A stretch of DNA of 64,000 nt from Photobacterium sp. CCB-ST2H9 (GCF_023151555.2 NZ_CP100426.1:496001-560000); one strand, 5' to 3'; shown: positions 41,411 to 52,106, numbered from the stretch's first letter. The notes: generated by a model not told the origin, from the sequence alone. Translations and numbers: made by a program.

Positions 41411-41953
41411 TTACTGAATAGGAATCTCGATCTGAAGCATCACACCATCCTTTTCGTCTTCATGCCACATGTAGTCCAGACGATATTTGGTGGACTGACT
41501 GTCACTTGAACCCAGCCCTACGCTCATCAATACACCATGTTTCCTGACCCATTCTTTCGCGTCTTCAAAGGTCAGGATATCCAGATCCTCATACTTTTTT
41601 GGCAGCCACAAACCCACCCCGTAAAAAGTTGAAGATGTATTTTCTTTGATCAGCGGCTCGCCTGATTGCGATTGCCAGTTATCCCAGAAAGAGCTTTCTT
41701 TTACATCATGTTCTGCGTTCCAGTGAACACTGCTTTTACCTGTCGCAGACTGTTGCGTTGACGTCGCAGCGCCTTGTCCTGCATCCAGTGGTTGTACACA
41801 GGTCGACAAATAGGCGCCTCGCTCGTCTTCTGACATCGACTTCAGCTGATTTTGACTATAAAAATGACAAGGCAAAGCATTTGCTGAAAACGAAAATGAC
41901 CACAACCCAATATGCAAAAGAGCGAAGTGAAATTTTCGAATATAAGCACTCAC
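41411..41953 (-). CDS. Hypothetical exported protein
   Basis: A 180-residue protein with a signal peptide (FALLHIGLWSFSFSANALP) and a Ser/Thr/Gln linker (about 60-75). A C-terminal domain includes YGVGLWLPKKYEDLDILTFEDAKEWVRKHG (in parts: LTFEDAKEWVRKHG) and a beta hairpin YRLDYMWHED. No family recognised. Two Cys (LPCHFY, LSTCVQ) may form a disulphide. Monocistronic with its own terminator. Confidence 0.7.
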   Translation of the reverse strand: MSAYIRKFHFALLHIGLWSFSFSANALPCHFYSQNQLKSMSEDERGAYLSTCVQPLDAGQGAATSTQQSATGKSSVHWNAEHDVKESSFWDNWQSQSGEPLIKENTSSTFYGVGLWLPKKYEDLDILTFEDAKEWVRKHGVLMSVGLGSSDSQSTKYRLDYMWHEDEKDGVMLQIEIPIQ

Positions 41954-42023
41954 AAATGACCCTTAATGATAGTTGCCATACCCATGAACCAGAGGCGACC
42001 TAAACACTGCGATTGTTTTATTT

Positions 42024-42554
42024 TCAGCCAGAATTCTGAGCATAATATTGCTCTTGTGCGATTATTCTAACGACACCGGGCGTCGTTAAATGTGAAATTG
42101 ACCCATTTTTGACAATATTATCACGAATAGTCGTACTTCTGATTGGAACCGTTTCCGGGCAAGCCAATATCTGCCATTTCATCAGAATATCATTCGCCCT
42201 GTAAAACTTTGAAAAATTGAGGAAATTATCAGGACCAACGACAAAGGTCAGTTCTGAATCCGGATATTTTGCCTGTAATGATTCAAGCACATCGTAAGTC
42301 GTTACGACCTGATCATTTTTTGCAATTTCTTCTTCAATACGACAAAGAGACAAATTAGGCAGCTCTAAGTCAGCAATAAAAGCATCAATGAGTTTGCAAC
42401 GGGATTCATATTTTAGCATGACTTTTCCCCAGGCATGAGAATAACTGGGTAATAATAAAACCAAATCAAAATGCGATAATCGTTCCAGAACAGATTTGTG
42501 TCCCAGACTTGGTGGATTAAACGCGCTGCCAAACACAGCGATTTTATTTGTCAT
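42024..42554 (-). CDS. NadD-like nicotinate/nicotinamide mononucleotide adenylyltransferase
   Basis: Nucleotidyltransferase of the cytidylyltransferase superfamily, 176 residues. It has GSAFNPPSLGHKSVLERL (the (H/S)xGH motif) near the start and the late RSTTIRDNI motif of the NadD/NMNAT group. It is smaller than canonical NadD (about 213). It faces nadE divergently, so both likely serve NAD synthesis. It may be an extra copy, since a housekeeping nadD is usually elsewhere. Confidence 0.8.
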   Translation of the reverse strand: MTNKIAVFGSAFNPPSLGHKSVLERLSHFDLVLLLPSYSHAWGKVMLKYESRCKLIDAFIADLELPNLSLCRIEEEIAKNDQVVTTYDVLESLQAKYPDSELTFVVGPDNFLNFSKFYRANDILMKWQILACPETVPIRSTTIRDNIVKNGSISHLTTPGVVRIIAQEQYYAQNSG

Positions 42555-42736
42555 GCATCTATCGCCTCACTACCGCGCAGAATAATATGAAAAATACCAT
42601 TTTCTTTATCATTCAGCATTGATCCAACTACAGAGTTATCGCATGATTTTATAAAAGGTTTAATACAATTTTACGCTGAAGCCACGATTCGGTGTCAAAT
42701 GCCCAGAAAATGGCCAAAGTGAAGAGGATTCAAGTC

Positions 42737-43576
42737 ATGGAACAACTGATCCGCGCAGAAATGCAGGTTCTCCCAATCATTAATGCGGAGTTTGAAGTTC
42801 AGCGCCGCGTTGCCTTCATCCAGAAGAAACTGAAGCAAGCAAACTGCAAATCCCTGGTACTGGGAATCAGCGGCGGTGTTGACTCCACAACTTGTGGGCG
42901 CCTTGCGCAACTTGCGGTAAACGGACTGAATCAAGAAGCGCAGTCTTCAGATTATCAGTTTATTGCCGTACGCCTGCCTTATGGTGAACAACATGATGAA
43001 GATGAAGCGCAGCTGGCACTTCAGTTTATCCAACCCTCGCATTCAGTCTCAGTCAATATCAAAAACGGTGTTGATGGCACACATGCCGCTACACTGGATG
43101 CTCTGGCCCATACAGATCTGATTCCTCAGGATGAAGGCAAAGTCGACTTCGTCAAAGGGAATGTCAAAGCACGTACCCGCATGATTGCGCAGTATGAAAT
43201 TGCCGGCCTTGTTGGCGGCCTGGTACTGGGAACTGACCATTCTGCTGAAAACATTACGGGTTTTTACACCAAATGGGGTGATGGCGCATGTGACCTTGCC
43301 CCCCTCTTTGGCTTAAGTAAACGTCAGGTTCGCCAGATTGCAGATTATCTGGGCGCACCACACGAACTCGTGCACAAAGTTCCGACGGCAGATTTAGAAT
43401 GTCTGACGCCGCAGAAAGCCGACGAAGATGCACTCCAGCTGAGCTATGACGAAATTGATGATTTCCTCGAAGGAAAAGCAGTCAGCAATTCGGTCAAAGA
43501 AAAATTAACCGGTATTTATCGCGCAACCCAGCATAAGCGACAGCCCATTCCGACGATCTACGACGACGCAGAATAA
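42737..43576 (+). CDS. nadE: Ammonia-dependent NAD synthetase
   Basis: Converts deamido-NAD to NAD with ATP and ammonia. The 279 residues include the PP-loop SGGVDST (45-51), [17 protein letters not shown] and [19 protein letters not shown], matching E. coli NadE (275). The ATG at 42737 was chosen because AAGAGG stands 9 bases upstream; an in-frame GTG further up adds 15 residues not found in relatives. A strong terminator follows. Confidence 0.95.
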   Translation: MEQLIRAEMQVLPIINAEFEVQRRVAFIQKKLKQANCKSLVLGISGGVDSTTCGRLAQLAVNGLNQEAQSSDYQFIAVRLPYGEQHDEDEAQLALQFIQPSHSVSVNIKNGVDGTHAATLDALAHTDLIPQDEGKVDFVKGNVKARTRMIAQYEIAGLVGGLVLGTDHSAENITGFYTKWGDGACDLAPLFGLSKRQVRQIADYLGAPHELVHKVPTADLECLTPQKADEDALQLSYDEIDDFLEGKAVSNSVKEKLTGIYRATQHKRQPIPTIYDDAE

Positions 43577-43596
43577 CGGCAACTCTCAAACATTCA

Positions 43597-43632
43597 AAAA
43601 GGGGGCTTTGCGATCATGCAAAGCCCCCTTTT
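43597..43632. terminator. Bidirectional terminator, nadE / UPF0181 gene
   Basis: Fifteen-bp stem AAAAGGGGGCTTTGC / GCAAAGCCCCCTTTT with a 6-base loop. Confidence 0.92.
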
Positions 43633-43655
43633 CTATAAACACAGTTCCAGGCAGA

Positions 43656-43814
43656 TTAACTTTCTTTGCTTTCGCTTTTTTCCTGGCGGATCTGCTCTGC
43701 AACCAATCTAATCGCTTCGCCGCTGCTCATACCTGTTGCCATCAGCTCATGAATTTTCTCTGCTGCTTTTTGCTGCTCTGCATGAGACAGAGAAACAGAC
43801 GAGTCACCAAACAT
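43656..43814 (-). CDS. UPF0181 (YoaH-like) small protein
   Basis: A 52-residue protein. It begins [20 protein letters not shown] and continues with [23 protein letters not shown], a direct match to the YoaH pattern (QQKAVERIQELMAQGMSSG, AIALVAEELR). Function unknown; helical. It lies between nadE (convergent) and the nnrS-like gene (same strand, 80 bases upstream). Confidence 0.88.
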   Translation of the reverse strand: MFGDSSVSLSHAEQQKAAEKIHELMATGMSSGEAIRLVAEQIRQEKSESKES

Positions 43815-43894
43815 AACGGGTCCTGTACATCAATCTGAAAGGGAGGCCATTCTAACGACTCTTCCGAAGTGTGTCACTTTCAATTCATTCATGC

Positions 43895-45091
43895 CTACCC
43901 TGGGTGCCCGTCCGGACGCGCGCGCGTTAAAATCGGCCAGAAGACCACGGCAAAAATCCCGAAAGAAAGCGCCCACAATAATGCTGATAAAACATAAGCC
44001 TGCATAGTGAGCGATGGAAATAACGCAATCAGTAAAGTTCTGACACACAGTGCAAACACCAAAGCAACAAATGCCAGCTGTATCCATTTTCCAGTCTGCA
44101 AGATTCGACCTGTATGCCCTAAGGAGACACGCGCTATCATCGCCAGCACCATACAACCAATACCACCCACCGTCAGTACATGTACTGCGATACTGTAACT
44201 GACTGATTGCGGCATCAATTGCGACAAGCCTATCAGCAATACGCCCAGTATTGTGGCGTAAAAAGCCAGATGTAACATCCAGAGCAAAGGAATTCTGACA
44301 GTTTTCAGACTGCGCCACCGCAAAATACGCGGAATTTGCACCAATGCTGAAACCACACACAGCCAGCCGAACCAAGATGAAGGCAACTCAGGGTTTATCA
44401 CCACAGCCGCAAGAAAAACCAGCCACATAGGCCAAAGTGCAAGATGTTCACACCATGGAATACGTGTAATCGGCTCTGTTTGCGTTCCTCTGGCCGTGAA
44501 AAACGGAATCACTCTCCCTCCCATCACAGACATCAGTACCGCAATTAACAGAACGATTTGCAATGCAATGCCTCTTAGCCCAACCGTTCCCCAGCCCAAG
44601 GTGACACCATGCATGCGAATATTCAAAAATAGCAGCATACACAGAAGCGGCACAAAAAACAGGTTTCGCCACTGTCTTCTGACCATGATAGGAATTGAAA
44701 GATAGCAAAGGGCAAGGATGAGCCATGCCTGATCGATGATCATCCATGCGAAATGCGGTGAAGCAAGCAACAAAAGTAAACGTGCCGCAAACCAGGCAAA
44801 AAAGATGGATGCCAGCTTCCATCCATTTACTCCGGGCACCCCTGTCCAGTTTTGAACGGCCGTCAAAAGAAATCCGACAATCATGGCGCCCGTAAAACCG
44901 ATCAGCATCTCATGAGCATGCCACCAAATAGGATGACCATACATCGGGAGTAGTGCGTTACCTGACCAAAACAGCGCCCACAGTAACATAGCAACGACGG
45001 AAAACAGGCTGGCTGACAGAAAGAACGGCCGGAAGGCCAGACGAAAAAACGGGGGGATGCGAAGTGCTGAGGCTTTATCAACGATCTGCAT
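43895..45091 (-). CDS. nnrS: NnrS-family membrane haem-copper protein
   Basis: Polytopic membrane protein, 398 residues, about 12 helices. It has the NnrS pattern: FFRLAFRPFFLSASLFSV at the start, PMYGHPIWWHAHEMLIGFTG (His ligands) and GRVIPFFTARG. A later VHVLTVGGIGCMVLAMIARVSLGHTGR is also present (in parts: HVLTVGGIG and RVSLGHTGR). NnrS proteins protect cells against nitric oxide in V. cholerae. It is separated from the vxr operon by a terminator, and no NorR or NsrR site was recognised. Confidence 0.9.
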   Translation of the reverse strand: MQIVDKASALRIPPFFRLAFRPFFLSASLFSVVAMLLWALFWSGNALLPMYGHPIWWHAHEMLIGFTGAMIVGFLLTAVQNWTGVPGVNGWKLASIFFAWFAARLLLLLASPHFAWMIIDQAWLILALCYLSIPIMVRRQWRNLFFVPLLCMLLFLNIRMHGVTLGWGTVGLRGIALQIVLLIAVLMSVMGGRVIPFFTARGTQTEPITRIPWCEHLALWPMWLVFLAAVVINPELPSSWFGWLCVVSALVQIPRILRWRSLKTVRIPLLWMLHLAFYATILGVLLIGLSQLMPQSVSYSIAVHVLTVGGIGCMVLAMIARVSLGHTGRILQTGKWIQLAFVALVFALCVRTLLIALFPSLTMQAYVLSALLWALSFGIFAVVFWPILTRARPDGHPG

Positions 45092-45165
45092 ACATCATCT
45101 CGGGTGACAGCAAAACGTCAATCTTATCATGTGCGCCAAATTCAGGTTTGATTCAGCACAAAAAA

Positions 45166-45185
45166 CCAGGACTCATTCGTCCTGG
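45166..45185 (-). terminator. Terminator of the vxr-like operon
   Basis: On the minus strand, stem CCAGGAC / GTCCTGG followed by six T's, 10 bases after the vxrC-like stop. Confidence 0.85.
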
Positions 45186-45195
45186 CTTTCAATGT

Positions 45196-46059
45196 TCAAA
45201 AATCCGGATAATCGACAGGTCGGGTGATACGCTGAATATCCAGGATCGAAATATCGCCCTGCCAGCGGCTCTCGACCAGACCAACACTCAGCCAATATCG
45301 ACCATCAGGTACATCAATCGCCGGCAAGCTGGTCGGCAGTTTCCCATCCACATCCTGAGTCCAGATAGGAGTCCAGTTTGTATCATTTAAATCAAACAGA
45401 CTCATAGACAATACCGGGGACGGACAAGTCGTATTCGGCAGCACTTCCCGCTCGATTCGCCAGTTTTTACTGTCTTTCCAGCCAATCTTTTGTTTGGGAT
45501 CAGGCTTGGTCAATATGACCCAGGAACTCCAGCGCCTGTCGTTGTCTGCTGAGATTGTCAGTTGATACAACCCCGCGGACAGCGGTTCATCTAAACGACG
45601 TGATTCAGACACAAACAGTCCGCTTTCCGAAATTGTCGGATTCGGGAGCTGAAAGTCGCTGTTCGGCCAGCGGGAAAAGGTAACGCTCAGTTGCTTTTCC
45701 CGGGTAATACCGGTAATCGACAGTCTCAGCAAAACCTGATTCAGGTTCTGTATGACTTCACGGCGAATCGCAACTTTCGACAACCACTCCGGCAAACTCC
45801 TTTGTTTCAAACTGAAACCACAATCTTCTGTGATGGCAAGCTCCAGTAAGTCATTCAAATTCGCCTGCTGTTCATCCGTCGGGTTTTGCTGCCATGCCTG
45901 GACCATGGTGTCGAAACTGGCCGCCGTATTTCCCTCCAGCAATCGCTGATGGGCAACGGTATACAGGTCCTTTCCCACAAACCACTTTGCAGAAGCCTGA
46001 GGGGCGATCAACATCCAGGCGACCACCCCTAAGACAGGAGAAACCCACAACGACTTCAT
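45196..46059 (-). CDS. vxrC: DUF2861-family protein (VxrC-like)
   Basis: Exported protein, 287 residues, with a signal peptide ending PQASA. The body is beta-rich with an N-terminal helical part (FDTMVQAWQQNPTDEQQAN). In V. cholerae the third gene of the vxr operon encodes a DUF2861 protein; the gene order here matches. It overlaps vxrB by 4 bases. Its role in the vxr system is not well defined. Confidence 0.78.
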   Translation of the reverse strand: MKSLWVSPVLGVVAWMLIAPQASAKWFVGKDLYTVAHQRLLEGNTAASFDTMVQAWQQNPTDEQQANLNDLLELAITEDCGFSLKQRSLPEWLSKVAIRREVIQNLNQVLLRLSITGITREKQLSVTFSRWPNSDFQLPNPTISESGLFVSESRRLDEPLSAGLYQLTISADNDRRWSSWVILTKPDPKQKIGWKDSKNWRIEREVLPNTTCPSPVLSMSLFDLNDTNWTPIWTQDVDGKLPTSLPAIDVPDGRYWLSVGLVESRWQGDISILDIQRITRPVDYPDF

Positions 46060-46724
46060 TCTTGCGGCGCTTTCATCCGGTAGCCGACCCCACGCAGCGT
46101 CTCGATTTCGATGCCTGGCAGCTTTTGACGGAGCTGCAGAATGTGGGTGTCGACAGTTCGCGTTGTCGGGTAATGGTTGTATCCCCAGACTTGATCCAAT
46201 AATTCATCGCGGGTGAACACTCGGCCGGAATGTTTCGCAAGGAAAACCAGCAGTTCAAACTCCGTTCGGGTCAGCGTGACTGACTCACCTTTCTGCTTCA
46301 CTTCCCGGCTTTCAAGGTTGATCAGGGTTTCACCAATCGAAATAATATTCGCGTTTTGTGGCTCTGAGTCGCCATTACGCAGATGCACTCGAATCCGGGC
46401 TAACAGTTCTTCTTCTGCAAAAGGCTTGGTCAGGTAGTCTTTAGCTCCAGAATCCAGGCCGATGACTTTATCATTCACAGAAACCATCGCCGTTAACAAA
46501 ATAACCGGTACAGACTTCAGCTTTAACCAGTCTTCGAGGTAAGACAGAGAGTCACCTTCCGGTAACTGGCGATCCAGAACAACCAGATCAGCATTTGGCC
46601 ATAGCGGTGCCACGTTGGTTGCACAGTCAGCGTACAGACATTCATAGCCTGCTTCTTTCAAACATTCGAGCAAACCATCAGCAAGGTTGCGGTCATCTTC
46701 AACCAGTAGCAGAGTTTGATTCAC
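46056..46724 (-). CDS. vxrB: OmpR-type response regulator (VxrB-like)
   Basis: Response regulator, 222 residues. The receiver has LLLVEDDRNLADGL, phosphoacceptor Asp51 in VVLDRQLPEGDS and Lys in AKDYLTKPFAEEEL. A winged-helix DNA-binding domain of the OmpR type follows (LTRTEFELLVFLAKH, NHYPTTRTVDTHILQLRQKL). In V. cholerae VxrB controls type VI secretion, cell-wall and biofilm genes. The start overlaps the vxrA end by 26 bases. Confidence 0.88.
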   Translation of the reverse strand: MNQTLLLVEDDRNLADGLLECLKEAGYECLYADCATNVAPLWPNADLVVLDRQLPEGDSLSYLEDWLKLKSVPVILLTAMVSVNDKVIGLDSGAKDYLTKPFAEEELLARIRVHLRNGDSEPQNANIISIGETLINLESREVKQKGESVTLTRTEFELLVFLAKHSGRVFTRDELLDQVWGYNHYPTTRTVDTHILQLRQKLPGIEIETLRGVGYRMKAPQE

Positions 46725-48138
46725 ACGGTATCTCCAAAATAAAAGTGGTTGGCGGACCTATCAGTTTCATCCGCCCGCCCATTCGACGGATCATCGATTC
46801 AACGATTGTCAGTCCTAATCCAAGGCCCTTTTCACTCACGAACGGCTTTCTCAGCCGGGCCCAATCCTTGCTACCTAAACTTCCCTGGTCTTTGACGATG
46901 ACAATCAGCTTTCCATCTTTGAACGATGACGTTAATTCAATCGGTGCTTTTCCGTATTTTTGAGCATTGGACAGCAAGTTATCAATGCAGGTTCCAAGCC
47001 AGTACATATTGATGTTTACCGCACGGTCATCAGTAAGTGACAGCGTCACATCATAAGGTTCAGCAATAAAGTCAATCCATTCATTAAAAGACTCGAGATG
47101 CTGAACACTCAACTCCTGATGATTCGCCTGCAAGTAATCCTTACTGGCCTCAGCCAGTTGCCGCAAACGCCGTGAGTCTTCAGTTAATCGCCTGAACTCA
47201 TCATATAGGGTTTCAGGCAAAGCATCAAAGTGACGACGGAATCCTTCCACCGTCATGCTCAGACTTGCGATGGGTGTTCGAAGCTCGTGAGTCAGAATTT
47301 GCAGAACCAGCATGCGCTCCTGCAATGCCCGACGACGGATTCGCCAACGGTACATGACCCACCCCATCAGCAAGCCGATATTCACAACCAAAAGGCCTGC
47401 TAGAAGATAGGTAGTCAAATGAGATTTATCTTCTTCCTGCCAGCAGATATTACCGCTCTTGACCAGACAAAAATCAGTCGCGATCAGGCGGGTAAAGTGC
47501 AAATCATGCTGAGCTAGTGCATGAGCCCAGGTTGGTTGATCGTAAATAAAGTATTCGTTGCCATTGCGAATCCAGAGCTCTCCATTGGAAACAAAAGCTT
47601 CCGCGCCGGCAATAAACACCCGAATTTCTTCACTGCTCATGCGCTGCAAGCGCCCAAGCACAGTATCTGTTGCAGCCAGTTCCCTTTCCTGAATATGAAG
47701 GTACGGCTCCAGTTCTTTTTGCCGGTTCGGAAATTTCTCCAGATAGCGGGCAGCATAACTCCCGCCACCGGGATGAATATACCCCGCCCGCACAAACCAG
47801 CCTCTGGGTAAAACCGTGTTGTTACACATCGCGCGTGTGAACACCACCGGGTGAGTCACCAAGGGGCTGACCGGCCATGGTCCCTTACAGGTTTCCATAC
47901 TCTGATAAAGGTGGCGCAGTGCAGCCAGCGGATACTTAGCCGATTGGGGTAAAAGACTGGATGGCAGCAATAAAGGTGTCGGATATCGGCTTTGTAACTG
48001 TCGAAAATCGTATGTCGCTAAGGGTTTACTGGATAGCAGCTCAGCACGGGCCGCTGCCATACGATCAGGCAAGCTTTCCGTCTCTGCACGAAGACAGCCA
48101 GTAAACAATAAAGAAATAATCAAGACATACTTTTTCAT
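46699..48138 (-). CDS. vxrA: Membrane sensor histidine kinase (VxrA-like)
   Basis: Histidine kinase, 479 residues. There is an N-terminal signal/membrane segment (2-17), then a large periplasmic sensor (about 20-240) with several Cys (KGP, RAMCNNT, TDFCLVKSGNICW). A membrane helix (about 243-264) precedes the dimerisation domain with His284 in LTHELRTPIASLSMT. The ATPase domain has DNLLSNAQKYG, EKGLGLGLTIVE and GGRMKL. The start at 48138 (MKKYVLIISLL) is preferred over an upstream in-frame codon. The operon lacks the fourth and fifth genes known in V. cholerae. Confidence 0.88.
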   Translation of the reverse strand: MKKYVLIISLLFTGCLRAETESLPDRMAAARAELLSSKPLATYDFRQLQSRYPTPLLLPSSLLPQSAKYPLAALRHLYQSMETCKGPWPVSPLVTHPVVFTRAMCNNTVLPRGWFVRAGYIHPGGGSYAARYLEKFPNRQKELEPYLHIQERELAATDTVLGRLQRMSSEEIRVFIAGAEAFVSNGELWIRNGNEYFIYDQPTWAHALAQHDLHFTRLIATDFCLVKSGNICWQEEDKSHLTTYLLAGLLVVNIGLLMGWVMYRWRIRRRALQERMLVLQILTHELRTPIASLSMTVEGFRRHFDALPETLYDEFRRLTEDSRRLRQLAEASKDYLQANHQELSVQHLESFNEWIDFIAEPYDVTLSLTDDRAVNINMYWLGTCIDNLLSNAQKYGKAPIELTSSFKDGKLIVIVKDQGSLGSKDWARLRKPFVSEKGLGLGLTIVESMIRRMGGRMKLIGPPTTFILEIPCESNSATG

Positions 48139-48301
48139 AGCGCGACAGTGTAACACTCACTTCACCCGGTTTGTCAGAAAATTGTCATGAGATCAGCTAA
48201 CTATAAGGGCTTGGACAAAAATCGTCATGAATTTCGTTTATGACCATTTCGAAGAGTTAGGTTGGCCCCCGGTGACCAGAGAGCCTCTTTGCCGCAGACA
48301 T

Positions 48302-48324
48302 AAAAATGCCGCTCAGAGAGCGGC
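48302..48324 (-). terminator. Terminator of pntAB
   Basis: On the minus strand, stem GCCGCTC / GAGCGGC with a 3-base loop, followed by ATTTTTA. Confidence 0.82.
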
Positions 48325-48349
48325 GTTTGTCATAAACGAACATCAGTTC

Positions 48350-49729
48350 TTAAAGAAAGCGCGCAATATTTTCTACACTTTCTTTGGCATCCCCAAACAA
48401 CATCTGTGTATTGTCTTTAAAGAACAGCGGGTTCTGAACACCTGCATAACCGGTATTCATTGAACGCTTGAATACAATCACATGCTTGGAATTCCATACT
48501 TCCAGCACGGGCATCCCTGCGATTGGACTGCCTGGATCTTCCATCGCCGCCGGGTTCACCGTGTCATTTGCACCAATAACCAATACCACATCTGTTTCCG
48601 GGAAATCGTCATTAATTTCATCCATTTCCAGGACGATGTCGTAAGGTACTTTGGCTTCAGCAAGTAGAACATTCATGTGGCCAGGCAGACGACCTGCAAC
48701 CGGGTGAATCCCAAAGCGAACATTGACACCTTTCGCACGGAGCTTTTCTGTAATCTCGTGGACAGGATACTGCGCCTGCGCTACAGCCATACCATACCCC
48801 GGCGTGATAATCACAGAGCGGGCATCTTTCAGCATTTCAGCCACTTCTTCGGCAGACGCTTCGTGATGTTCACCGACCTCTTCATCACCTGAAGACACAG
48901 CACCATCAGTACCAAATCCACCTGCAATCACACTGATAAACGAGCGGTTCATTGCCTTACACATGATGTATGACAGAATCGCACCAGAAGAACCAACCAG
49001 CGCCCCCGTCACGATCAACAGATCATTTGCCAGCATGAAACCCGCTGCCGCAGCTGCCCATCCGGAATATGAGTTCAGCATGGAAACAACAACTGGCATA
49101 TCAGCCCCACCAATGGATGCCACCAGGTGGTAACCAAAAGCAAACGCGATCAGCGTCACCAGAATCAGTGGAAAAATGGATGGATCCGGGTCAACAAAAA
49201 CAATCAGTAAAAAGACAGAGACCAGAACAGCAGCCAGATTCAGCTTATGCCGGTGCGGCAACATCAGCGGTTTGGATGACATGGTGCCACGCAACTTACC
49301 GAATGCGACGACAGAGCCGGTAAAGGTTACGGCACCGATAAACACACCCAGGAAGATTTCAACCAGATGAATGTTTTGCATGGCACCCGATAATGGCTCG
49401 CCGTGATCGAGAAAAGTATTAAAGCCAACTAAGACCGCTGCCATCCCCACGAAACTGTGAAGAATCGCGACCAGCTCAGGCATCTGTGTCATTTCAACTT
49501 TCTTGGCATAATGAATACCAATCGCACCACCGATAATCATCGCCAGAATAATCCAGCCTGTACCGGCAGATTCCGGACCGAAAATGGTCGCAATCAGTGC
49601 GATGGCCATCCCGACCATCCCAAAATAGTTACCAGACCTAGCGGATTCCTGCTTGGATAAGCCCGCCAACGACAAAATAAAAAGGACAGCAGCAACAATG
49701 TAGGCCGCTTGTACAATTCCTGCAGACAT
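48350..49729 (-). CDS. pntB: NAD(P) transhydrogenase subunit beta
   Basis: Proton-translocating transhydrogenase beta chain, 459 residues, nine helices then an NADP-binding domain III. Segments: [38 protein letters not shown] and, in domain [20 protein letters not shown] and [14 protein letters not shown]. The ATG of MSAGIVQ at 49729 matches E. coli PntB (MSGGLVT); the frame is open nine bases further. Lies 14 bases after pntA. Confidence 0.96.
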   Translation of the reverse strand: MSAGIVQAAYIVAAVLFILSLAGLSKQESARSGNYFGMVGMAIALIATIFGPESAGTGWIILAMIIGGAIGIHYAKKVEMTQMPELVAILHSFVGMAAVLVGFNTFLDHGEPLSGAMQNIHLVEIFLGVFIGAVTFTGSVVAFGKLRGTMSSKPLMLPHRHKLNLAAVLVSVFLLIVFVDPDPSIFPLILVTLIAFAFGYHLVASIGGADMPVVVSMLNSYSGWAAAAAGFMLANDLLIVTGALVGSSGAILSYIMCKAMNRSFISVIAGGFGTDGAVSSGDEEVGEHHEASAEEVAEMLKDARSVIITPGYGMAVAQAQYPVHEITEKLRAKGVNVRFGIHPVAGRLPGHMNVLLAEAKVPYDIVLEMDEINDDFPETDVVLVIGANDTVNPAAMEDPGSPIAGMPVLEVWNSKHVIVFKRSMNTGYAGVQNPLFFKDNTQMLFGDAKESVENIARFL

Positions 49730-49743
49730 TGGTGACAACTCCC

Positions 49744-51282
49744 TTACTTATCTTTACGGAACATTTCAAGCATCCGCTTGGTGACTGTAAAACCACCAAA
49801 GATATTGATACTTGCAATGAGAACAGCAATAAAGGCAAGGAAAGACACGGCGCCAATTCCCTGACCAATTTGCAACAGCGCACCGACAATGATGATGCCG
49901 GAAATAGCATTCGTGACCGACATCAATGGCGTATGCAGTGCATGCGTGACATTCCAGACCACGTAGTATCCAACCACGCACGCCAGAACAAAGACCGTAA
50001 AGTGAGAAAGGAATTCAGCCGGAGCAGCGTTCGCGACCCAGCCAAACAGTAAGATCCCCACAGCCATCAAGCCATACTTCTTCGCTGGCGCCATAGGCGC
50101 TTTTTCAGCTTTGACAACTGGCTGAACGGCTTTCGTTTCTTGCTGCGGTACAGCGGAAACTTTAATCGGTGGTGCTGGCCAGGTCACTTCACCGGCTTTC
50201 ACAACAGTCAGGCCCCGAAGCACTTCATCATCAAAATCGATATTGATGTTTCCGTCCTTCTCTTTACACAGCAACTTCATCAGATTCACTAAGTTTGTTG
50301 CGTAAAGTTGGGAGGACTGGTTCGGTAAACGGCTGACCATATCTGTGTAACCGATAATTTTCACACCATTTGGCGTTGTAACAACTTTATCAGCCTCGGT
50401 ATAAGCACAGTTACCACCATTTGCAGCAGCAAGGTCAACGATCACACTGCCCGGTTTCATGGAGTCAACCATTTCCTGAGTGATCAAACGCGGGGCGGGA
50501 CGGCCCGGAATCAGTGCCGTTGTGATGATAATATCTACATCTCTCGCCTGCTCAGCATATAAACGTTCTGCAGCACGGTTAAATTCGTCAGACATTTCTT
50601 TGGCATAACCATCGCCAGTGCTGGTATCTTCCTTAAAATCGACTTCAAGGAACTCAGCGCCCATCGATTCAACCTGCTCTTTTACTTCAGGACGAACATC
50701 GAACGCACGAACAATAGCACCCAGGCTACCGGCTGCACCAATGGCTGCCAGGCCAGCAACACCGGCGCCTGCCACCAGAACTTTTGCCGGCGGAACTTTA
50801 CCTGCAGCCGTAATCTGGCCGGTAAAGAAACGACCAAATTCATGGGCAGCTTCAACGACAGCACGATAACCAGCAATATTGGCCATAGAACTCAGTGCGT
50901 CGAGCGCCTGAGCACGTGAGATACGCGGCACTGAATCCATTGCCATGACATTGATATTTTTACTGGAGAGCTTCTCCATCAATTCAGGATTCTGGGCCGG
51001 CCAGATAAAGCTGACCAGACTGGCTCCGTCTTTGAGGCGATCAATTTCATCAAAAGTTGGGGCATTCACTTTGAAAATCAGATCTGATTGCCAGACCTCA
51101 TCCGCAGAGACAACACTGGCACCTGCGGCCTCAAATGCGGCATCATCAAAACTCGCATGTATACCAGCATCGTGTTCTACTGCGACACTGAATCCCATTT
51201 TCAACAGCTGCTCAACCGTTTTCGGCGTCGCAGCAACTCGCGTTTCATTCGCGAGGCTTTCTTTAGGCACACCTATCTGCAT
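49744..51282 (-). CDS. pntA: NAD(P) transhydrogenase subunit alpha
   Basis: NAD-binding domain I plus four membrane helices, 512 residues as in E. coli. It begins [19 protein letters not shown] and includes [20 protein letters not shown] (Rossmann loop), [20 protein letters not shown] and a Pro/Ala-rich linker before the helices (from about 400). The start at 51282 is supported by AGGGAAT upstream and by family alignment; the open frame extends 54 bases more. Couples proton flow to NADPH formation. Confidence 0.96.
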   Translation of the reverse strand: MQIGVPKESLANETRVAATPKTVEQLLKMGFSVAVEHDAGIHASFDDAAFEAAGASVVSADEVWQSDLIFKVNAPTFDEIDRLKDGASLVSFIWPAQNPELMEKLSSKNINVMAMDSVPRISRAQALDALSSMANIAGYRAVVEAAHEFGRFFTGQITAAGKVPPAKVLVAGAGVAGLAAIGAAGSLGAIVRAFDVRPEVKEQVESMGAEFLEVDFKEDTSTGDGYAKEMSDEFNRAAERLYAEQARDVDIIITTALIPGRPAPRLITQEMVDSMKPGSVIVDLAAANGGNCAYTEADKVVTTPNGVKIIGYTDMVSRLPNQSSQLYATNLVNLMKLLCKEKDGNINIDFDDEVLRGLTVVKAGEVTWPAPPIKVSAVPQQETKAVQPVVKAEKAPMAPAKKYGLMAVGILLFGWVANAAPAEFLSHFTVFVLACVVGYYVVWNVTHALHTPLMSVTNAISGIIIVGALLQIGQGIGAVSFLAFIAVLIASINIFGGFTVTKRMLEMFRKDK

Positions 51283-51665
51283 CGTTATTCCCTGAACAGT
51301 AGCAAAATTGTACACATTTCGTTTCCAGTGCTTCACAACACTGCCTGAAGCGAAAGGAACAAATACAACACTCTTTAATTTGAGACTAAAAAACGGATGT
51401 GATTCGCTTCCGTTGAAGTGAATGACATCAATGACTCACGGGCAGAACTACAGTTCTGAGCTGATCTTCAGATTCCGACAAAATGACCGAAGCTTCATTG
51501 ATCAGCATCACCACTATCTACCGTTTTCTCCCAACAAATACCCGGGGCTAACCACTGGTTTCACCTGAATGGCTGAAACTGTGGCCCGGCAACCCCTGAA
51601 AAAGTGCCGGCCTCTAAAGCTGGTTGTCACGTGTTGCCATCACTCCTTTTTGACAACACGATTGC
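51283..51665. other. Intergenic region upstream of pntAB
   Basis: About 380 bases with no convincing gene on either strand. It should contain the pntA promoter. Several short weak inverted repeats exist; none is strong enough to name. Confidence 0.5.
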
Positions 51666-51947
51666 TTACCGGAACATGGCCTCACCAGTCTGATCGATGA
51701 ACATTTTGGCTTTATTCAACATCAAAGACTTTGCATCTTCTTTACTCGCGAGTAAATCCGAACGAATAAAAGAATGCGTCTTCAATTCACCATCACATTC
51801 TTTGCAAATCCGACCCGCAATACGAAACTGACCACCTTCAGCAATTGGCTCAGGATAAATCAAATATCCCTTGTATTCTTCCGGTGTGTCTTCAACGGGC
51901 TGCGACTGAATGGGTTGCTTTCCAAAGAGTTTTGACCAAAAACCCAC
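51666..51947 (-). CDS. HlyU-family protein (PF10115 type)
   Basis: A 93-residue protein beginning (M)GFWSKLFGKQ, with YKGYLIYPEPIAEGGQFRIA, RICKECDGELKTHSFIRSD and MLNKAKMFIDQTGEAMF. This is the small protein family labelled 'transcriptional activator HlyU', distinct from the ArsR-type HlyU of V. cholerae. The start is a GTG at 51947 with AGAGGAG 7 bases upstream; the longer frame has no site. Function uncertain. Confidence 0.78.
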   Translation of the reverse strand: MGFWSKLFGKQPIQSQPVEDTPEEYKGYLIYPEPIAEGGQFRIAGRICKECDGELKTHSFIRSDLLASKEDAKSLMLNKAKMFIDQTGEAMFR

Positions 51948-52106
51948 GAAGATACTCCTCTTCGATTGAATGCATGACACTATCATGCCATATGCTTCTG
52001 TAAAATAAACCCAACCAGATGAAAATCTGATAACAATGATGAAAATGTTCTAACTCAGAGAGATAGATGCGGTTTTACGTAAGTTTTCAGATAAGAAAAA
52101 TTCAGC

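Noticed and set aside
43830..44375. 181-residue leftward frame
   Set aside because: Shadow of the nnrS-like gene in another frame; the nnrS frame has clear family motifs and helices.
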